The notes beneath the pieces were generated by a model that was not told the origin of the DNA, did no database searches, and saw nothing but the letters and a program-made list of their open reading frames with translations. The translations under genes and the position numbers were made by a program. Shown here piece after piece: positions 9,376 through 15,027 of a DNA stretch of 15,027 bases (the first letter of the stretch is position 1; each line of letters opens with the position of its first letter). Source of the DNA: Chlamydomonas sphaeroides (Eukaryota; Chlorophyta; Chlorophyceae; Chlamydomonadales; Chlamydomonadaceae); contig BDDC01001691.1 in the NCBI GenBank assembly GCA_001662425.1, forward strand, positions 2,446-17,472. Reading direction: 5' to 3'.

Positions 9376-9380
9376 TTACA
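9376..9380 (-). terminator. Putative poly(A) signal TGTAA, right copy
   Basis: Reverse complement TGTAA in the same conserved block as the left copy signal, 983 bases after the right copy stop. A second TGTAA follows 8 bases on (9368-9372). Confidence 0.5.
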
Positions 9381-9460
9381 GCCAGCAGGTGACGCAGCAC
9401 TCAAGGTTGCCTAGGTATGTGTGTGCGGTATGTGCGGTACAATGCACAATATATGTACGG

Positions 9461-9482
9461 TATATATATAATATATATATAT
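9461..9482. repeat. (TA)n microsatellite
   Basis: Alternating TA with one phase slip, self-complementary. It lies in the right arm just past the block AGGGCGGCCCTGTCAA (as read on the - strand), with no counterpart in the left arm. Confidence 0.8.
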
Positions 9483-10000
9483 GCGCCATTGACAGGGCCG
9501 CCCTGCAATCAAAGCCATGGAGATAAGTGCCTGTGGCCCACACAGGCATATATTCAATTCACACGCCACCAACACATGTCTCTGTGTTTTCATCTGCAGC
9601 TATACCAAGCACACAGCCACATACCTCAAGCACATGCTAGCTTTTCCAGCCAGGGCAAAACAAGAACCTGCCAAAGATACATAAGCATAACTGAAAGCAG
9701 GAAATGTTGGCACCCAACGAAGTCCCCAGGTCCAGGGTAGCAAGGGCAGCACGTTCAACAAGCATGCCAGCCAGCCTATGCATACATGGAAACACACATG
9801 TAGACAAGTTAAAAAACATGCAAGTAATGTAACGCTCATGCCCTTGGCAAAGGCACGTATGCCTCATCACGGCAATCACGGTGCACCGATGTTACCACTA
9901 TAAGAGGGGTTAGGTTCACACTTGCACACGCACACACACGCACATGTCAACTGACAGTAGAAAGCAGACCCACACCTCACATATATACGTGCTCAATCAG

Positions 10001-10154
10001 GCTTTTAGATGAACAGCCACCGCTCTGCCTCGATTAGAATCGGGTTGGGTTAAAGCGGGGTGGAACGGGTGTTCGCGGGGCAGGCTGCCCCGCTCCACCC
10101 ATTCCCCCCACCGTGCGTCCCTCCCCCCTCATTGTGTCCGGACGGCGTCAAGGG
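10001..10154. other. Insertion of about 154 bases in right arm with a perfect hairpin
   Basis: The left arm reads directly from CACCAGCG into CTGATTGAGC (about 7307-7325). The right arm has about 154 extra bases between the same blocks. The block is GC-rich and contains a perfect 9-base stem, GCGGGGCAG/CTGCCCCGC around one G (10075-10093). It is possibly flanked by AAGC on the - strand. It may be a small non-autonomous element. No open frame of note. Confidence 0.5.
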
Positions 10155-10280
10155 CGCTTGTGGTGCCAAGCAAAACTCAACAGCTCCACCTCCTCACGTA
10201 CAACAGCAGCCGTCTTGCTCTACCCACCTGGACGGCCCACCCCCATGCTTCTCAGCTCTCTTGGGGCTTCAACTCTTCCA

Positions 10281-10362
10281 TTAACAGAGCTTGCAGAGTG
10301 CGTTTGGCGCCGTTGGCTCCTCTCCACACACATCCACAGCCACCTGCTCTTGGCCACCACAC
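10281..10362 (-). pseudogene. Out-of-frame remnant of the original tail, right copy
   Basis: After the early TGA the right arm still carries sequence matching the last part of the left tail. In a shifted frame it reads VAVDVCGEEPTAPNALCKLC and ends at TAA (10281-10283), against VSVDVCGEEPAAPNALGKCC in the left. A net 4-base length change in the preceding stretch explains the shift. Which state is ancestral cannot be told from the two copies alone. Confidence 0.6.
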
Positions 10363-13300
10363 TCACATCCCGTCCACCCCAGCCCGCACATCATCCTCGC
10401 TGCTCCAGCTGTCACTACCACTGGCTGCCCCACCACCCTCCCTGACACCACCTGCCAAAGAGGCCGCCCGCTTGGGAGAAAGCTGCTCTTGTGCAGCAAA
10501 GGGGCTCGGCAGCATCACCAGTGGAGGGCCGCTGGCCATGGCATGGGCCAGGCTGCCATTCCGGTGGCCGCTGCTGTTGACACCTGCTGCCACACTCTCC
10601 ATGTGAGCTGGCACGTACAGTGGCTGTATAGGCTTGTTGAACCGCATTGCAGCCCAGCTCATGGCTCGGGCGGCTTGCTTGCGGGCTCCGGGCATGCTGA
10701 CCTTGGCAATGAGGCCAACAAAGACACACAGCAGCACGGTGTGCATGATGATGATCATGACACCCACTGCGTCCTCCGCCACCTGCAACAAGCCAACAAT
10801 CAGGCATTGCGGGTGATGTTAAATTTCCAATACAGCAGGGTGGATTGTCCTCCCAAGCATAGGTGCATGCAACTGAAGAATTGGAACCCAAATTGCTAGC
10901 CCCATTCATGGATGCCACCCACCCACCTTGGACACCTTCACATCATCGCTGTACGTGCCTGCAAAGACCAGGCCCTGCACGATGGTGAGTGACAGCACCC
11001 CCAGCGAGGTGTACTCCATGACCGCCAGCACGCGCGCCTTCATGGGGTTGAAGCCCATATTGATGAGCGCAATGACGATGAGCACGGCCAGCAGCAGCAG
11101 CGCCTGGTGCATCTCGTGCAGGGAGCGAGCGAACACGTCCACAACCACCAGCGCCAGCACCTCGAGCTGCATGACAGCCTCCCAGAACCAGAAGCGGTCC
11201 CTGGTTCAGGCAGGGCAGTTAAGGCAGGGCATGAGAACACCAGCAAGGATGCATAATGCATGCTGTGCAAGGATGATTGCACGCCAGTTTACATATAATG
11301 AGAATGGCCGAGCTTACTTGTATCGCCTGTACAGGAAGCCGTACATCATCATGGTGCTGGTCTTCATGAGCGTCTTGTGATGAGCCCACATTATGCTGAA
11401 CAGCGCTATGGGTGGTGCCACGCACAGCACCACAATACACACAATGCCGAGCGGCAGGTAGAAGCTGGCGTGCACGCCCGTGTAGCACTGTAGGTCCATG
11501 TTGCGCAGCCAGTAGCCACGGGACCAGGTGGCCTGGGGATGATCGAGATCAGCATGCCAGAGTGCGAGCTTGGAAAGAATTGTTCAACAGTGTGTAGCAA
11601 GCACACAGCAGCTAGCATTAGACACAAGCCATCATGGTGATGTGCATAGCCTACCTGCTGCAAGGCGGCGAACGGCCCTGTGCCGGTGTCCAGGGAGCGG
11701 CATGCAAACATGGACAGCGATACTTGCACCAGTGAGGGGTAGAGCACGAACACGGCAATCAGCAGCACCAGCAGCAGCTGGCGGGGCAGGCTGAGCGCTT
11801 GGTCGAGGTGCACGATGGTGCTGTGTGGCTTGGAGGCACGGGGTATGATATCTGTAAGGGCACTCTTTACACGTGCAAGGCTGCTGCTGAGCTGCTGCTG
11901 TGGTGTAGTCCGGCCGTCAGAAGTTGTGGGTGCATGTGGATCCTCCTGCTGCCCAGACAGCTTGTCATCAAAGTCGATTAAGTCAATGGTGCACTGTCGG
12001 TGCCCTCCAGAAGCAGTGGTGACACCGTGATGTAGCAGGGACTGGCGGAAGAACAAGTACCTGGTGAGGAAAGAGACGAAACCGACTCTTGGAAAGTGGC
12101 AGCTAGATAGCACCATGGACACAGATTGCAGTCTGCTGCACCCCCGCATTGTATCGCAGACTGCCCAGTCAATGCATACCCAGCAATGGTGACCCCGTAT
12201 GCATGCAGCTCACCGTATGGCCCATACTGCCAGTGCACCAGCTGCTGAGCTGATTGGGATGAGGAGCGCACTAAGCAACTGCACCCGGGAGCGGCCCTCA
12301 GAGGGGAGGCCGGCATACAAGCAGGACTGGGAGAAGGACAACATATTCGTGGCACCGGTGATGGTGCCAAAGGTGTTTTGCAACTTGACCACTGGTTCTG
12401 GCCAATTCAGGTTGAGGCGTGTTATGATGACCACATATTGCAGGTGTGTGATGAGGATCTGTACATGGGTTGATGAATAAAGTAGATTAGTGGGCAGCAT
12501 GCTGCTGCATATGCAGGGTTGTGTGTGTCGGGCAGGGCAGGGCTATGTAGGCACTCACTCTCACACCCAGTGCCACAGGTACACAGCCATCCAAACGAAC
12601 CATTGGACAGTACGTATTCCTCATTTATTCCCTGCCCTCACCTTGAGCTTGTCAGAGGCGGTCACATGCCCTGACCCCTGCTGGTAATCGGAGCTGGTGT
12701 AGTCGTCGTTGAAGGTGGTCCACACCAGGTACAGAATGAGGAGGATGGTCACAATAAAGGCAGCAAAGCCAAGTAAGACCGTGCGCACACCATTCACACA
12801 CTGCTGGCACTCAAACTCGTTTGTCAGGAAGTACCCATCCACACACACGGCACACAGACGGCCCGAGTAGCCATTGGCGCACTGCCGCTGCATGTACCCA
12901 GCGCTTGTGTCCGAGTCCCTGCCCCACAGCAGGCAGTGGCCAGAGGCTGCCGTCGTGTTGCCGCTCTGAAGTGCCTGCTCGTAGCTCCAAATCATGGCAG
13001 CGCCAGGGGGCTCTGACGTGTACCAGGCCTCTTGGCAAGCCAGCAGTGGACCGCTGGCGTCCTGGCCCTCGTACAGGGACTCAAGATCCTTTGCCACGGA
13101 TTGAAGGACAGCTGCCAGGCTGGTGGCATCTGAGGTGCAGGCGTCCTCGTTCAGGCAGCGGTGCACCTCGGTGCTGTTGGGTGCCGAGTGCCAGAAGCCT
13201 CGGACAGGTGCCAGCACGGGGCCGCCAGGGCAGGTGGCGTAGGGCGGGCAGCTGCTGCAGCGGCTGAGGCGTGATGACAGCACCGATGCCTGGACCGAAG

Positions 13301-15027
13301 TGTCACCAAAAGAGCTGCCAGCGTCCAGGCTGGCATTGCGTGGGTCGACCCACAGCCCAAACTGCTGCTGGCGGCACACGAGGCAGCTGGTCAGGGCCGG
13401 CCGTGCCTTGTCCGTGCTGGGGACCACCTCGTCTCCCATGGCGCAGGGCAACAGAGACAGTGGGTGCTGCAGTGGAGGTACCTGATGAGGGTAGTGTGAT
13501 AGGCCAGGAGAGCATGGTAAGGTCATGCAAGCAACGCAGTTGACCAAGGCAAGCAGCAGCACCCAGCCCGGAAGCACATGCGCCCAAGCCAAACGGAGGC
13601 CTGCACGTGCCATCCTGTGTGCGCTACTGCTTACGTTGAGGCCGGCTGCCTCCTGGGCTGTGACGGTGAATACAAGCGTGTAGTTGGCGCCACTCCAGCC
13701 CTGCAGCTCTACACGGTCCCACACTGCATCCCCGTGCCGTGCCGTCTGCCTCTGGGGGCTGGTCTGCAGCTCTGCCAGCGCTCCAGGGCTGACACTGATG
13801 TCCACAGGTGGCAGCTCATAGCCGTCTGCGGCAGAGGCAAAGGACACGCACATAGCAGGGCCAAGGTGAACTGGCTGCGTGCAGTGCTACGCGTTACATA
13901 CTTGTGTGGCCGCATGCTTGCCGTGCCTGCTCCTTGCTCTTGCACCCCAGCAAGTAAGCATGTGTTACGCCCAATTAAACCCTACCCGTGACGGGGTTGC
14001 CCGCCTCATCCACCAGCTGAAGCCGCATGCTGTACTGCTGGCCCGGCCGCACACTGAGCTGCTGCCCGGCCGGGACCATGACCTCGCCCATAGAGCCATC
14101 GGCTGCCTCGCTTATCAAGTACAGCTGCAGGCGGGCTGGGCCAATGAAGAGCCAGCTCTGGAGTGCGCTGACAACGGCACCGCCTGCTAAACCACCCCAC
14201 AGTCCACCGCTGAGGCCGCTGCCAATTGTGGTGTTCAACGCTGCTGTGCTGTTGCCGTTGTTGGCCCCGGTGGTGCACTGCCCGACCTGCTCCTCCAGCC
14301 TGGCCACGTAGCTGGGGCGGGGCAGCGAGGAACCGCTCTGCCGCATAGCCTCCAAGACCAGGCCTGCCACTACTGCTGCTGCTCCTGCTGCTGTGCTGGA
14401 TTGTGCGCCAGCACCTGCCGCAGCCTGCTGTGAGCAACCCACCCAGATGGCGCTGGCCTGCAGGTCCTCGGACCACACCAGCCGGCTTGCCCGCGACTCG
14501 CCAACGGGAGGGGCCTCCTCGACTGCCACAGAGCTGACCGCACGTACAGTGACGTCACTGACAGCGGCCAGCCGTCCGACAGCCAGCTGCGCCACTGCCA
14601 CCAGAGGCCGCACATCGTGCAATATGAGCGGCCAGCAGCCCATGCGGGCAGCAGTGTCCAGTGCCTGCAGTGTGCTGTCTGCGGATGAAGCCGGCAGCCC
14701 CAGCACCGCAGAGTCCTGGCAGCATGCGGCAGCAGCGCACATGACAGAAGGCAGCACTTGTCAATGCAAGTGGGCGCACCTACTGTAGTGCTTACGTACA
14801 AGCCAGCAGATTGGGTGGTGGGTTGCGAGCTAAACGCAGCAGGGTGGCCACGCGCAAAGCACACACGCCCCTACCTACTTCCGTACTGAGACTGCCCTAA
14901 CTCTCACCGGGCTGCATTGCCCCATGTTCTGACGCGTGGCTATGCCGGGGCCGGCAACTGCAGCGCTGTTGCTGTCAAACGTGCAGCCGTTCTCGAGGGC
15001 AGCGGCCACTCGGTGCCCCAGGAAGAG
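10363..15027 (-). CDS. Pmp-repeat / Ig-like / Cys-rich multi-spanning membrane protein, right copy (5' partial)
   Basis: Inverted paralogue of the left gene, cut by the right window edge. Exons in order of reading: 15027-14908, 14715-13986, 13825-13635, 13481-12642, 12458-12214, 12060-11655, 11532-11318, 11200-10927, 10782-10363. Introns are GT-AG, 192, 160, 153, 183, 153, 122, 117 and 144 bases, in the same phases as the left copy. The sum is 3441 nt: 1146 residues and TGA. Only 40 residues of the Pmp-like repeat region are visible. Exon 6 is two codons longer. Exon 9 lacks 33 codons after MSW, and the frame ends at DGM, so the tail is about 62 residues shorter. No other disabling change was seen, so the gene may be functional. 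It may splice from GTGAGT at 10366 to an exon at 9298. Confidence 0.82.
10713..12458 (-). other. Right copy exons 5 to start of 9: membrane domain
   Basis: Helices correspond one to one with the left copy. The polar segment in exon 6 is the most changed part (for example TIDLIDFDDKLSGQQ against TIDFDDKQSCEQQ). The exon 7/8 junction reads YRRYKDRFWFWEAVMQL, keeping aromatic and acidic positions. The last helix is AEDAVGVMIIIMHTVLLCVF. Conservation of helices against a changing loop suggests the fold is under selection. Confidence 0.65.
12642..13481 (-). other. Right copy exon 4: Cys-rich domain and first membrane helix
   Basis: Same length (840 bases) as the left exon 4, with all Cys kept. 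Differences seen at protein level are few: CAMGD for CALGD, PPGAAM for PPGTAM, VLLGFAAF for VFLGIAAF, VWTTF for VWTNF. This high match continues into both flanking introns. Confidence 0.75.

Larger units (their letters stand above)
9196..10362 (-). other. 3' region of right copy, probable 3' UTR and flank
   Basis: Aligns in blocks, in reverse, with 7185-8160. No conserved gene was found. A reading frame at 9600-9839 (- strand) lines up in frame with part of 7373-7816 (+), sharing AGS-x-F-x-LAG, but differences fall at all codon positions. CA-rich sequence lies at 9924-9945. The stretch also contains the insertion at 10001-10154 and the out-of-frame remnant of the tail at 10281-10362. Confidence 0.45.
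9196..15027 (-). repeat. Right arm of large inverted repeat
   Basis: Reverse partner of 2219-8160, still matching at the last base of the window. The difference in arm length (5832 against 5942 here) comes from several indels: the 113-base and roughly 83-base blocks and the 33 tail codons present only on the left, and the roughly 154-base block present only on the right. Confidence 0.9.

Overview
The window reads as nuclear DNA of a green alga (Chlorophyta, probably a volvocine or other chlorophycean). The evidence is GC-rich sequence, genes with many short GT-AG introns (about 115-230 bases), CAG/GCA-rich coding sequence and the algal poly(A) signal TGTAA downstream. No bacterial operon features, RNA genes or CRISPR arrays were seen. 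The species cannot be named from sequence alone.

Two copies of one large multi-exon gene lie tail to tail in an inverted repeat. The left copy (+ strand) runs from the window edge to 7184. The right copy (- strand) runs from the right edge (15027) down to 10363. Positions 2219-8160 pair with 15027-9196, so each arm is just under 6 kb here, around a loop of about 1 kb (8161-9195). The right arm leaves the window still paired. I rebuilt nine exons and eight introns in each copy by eye. All intron positions and phases (0,1,0,0,2,0,2,0) match, and both coding sums close in frame.

The product is a membrane protein with a very large extracellular part. In order it has: (1) a long repeat region of GGA-I/V/L and N-x-A coils like chlamydial polymorphic outer-membrane proteins (Pmp, a beta-helix); (2) an Ig-like beta-sandwich segment; (3) a Cys-rich, EGF-like segment next to the membrane; (4) seven to nine membrane helices over five exons; (5) a low-complexity cytoplasmic tail. 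The left copy is complete at the 3' end (1945 visible residues). The right copy shows only the last 40 residues of the repeat region and stops early, with a shorter tail (1146 visible residues).

The spacer (7185-10362) holds the two 3' regions, TGTAA sites shared between the arms, two arm-specific insertions, a possible spliced alternative last exon for each gene, and a loop with no clear gene but with exon-like pieces on the - strand. Arm identity is uneven: exons 3 to 5 and introns 3 and 4 are about 95-98% identical, whereas introns 2, 5 and 8 and the 3' regions are nearer 80-85%. This suggests gene conversion between the copies.
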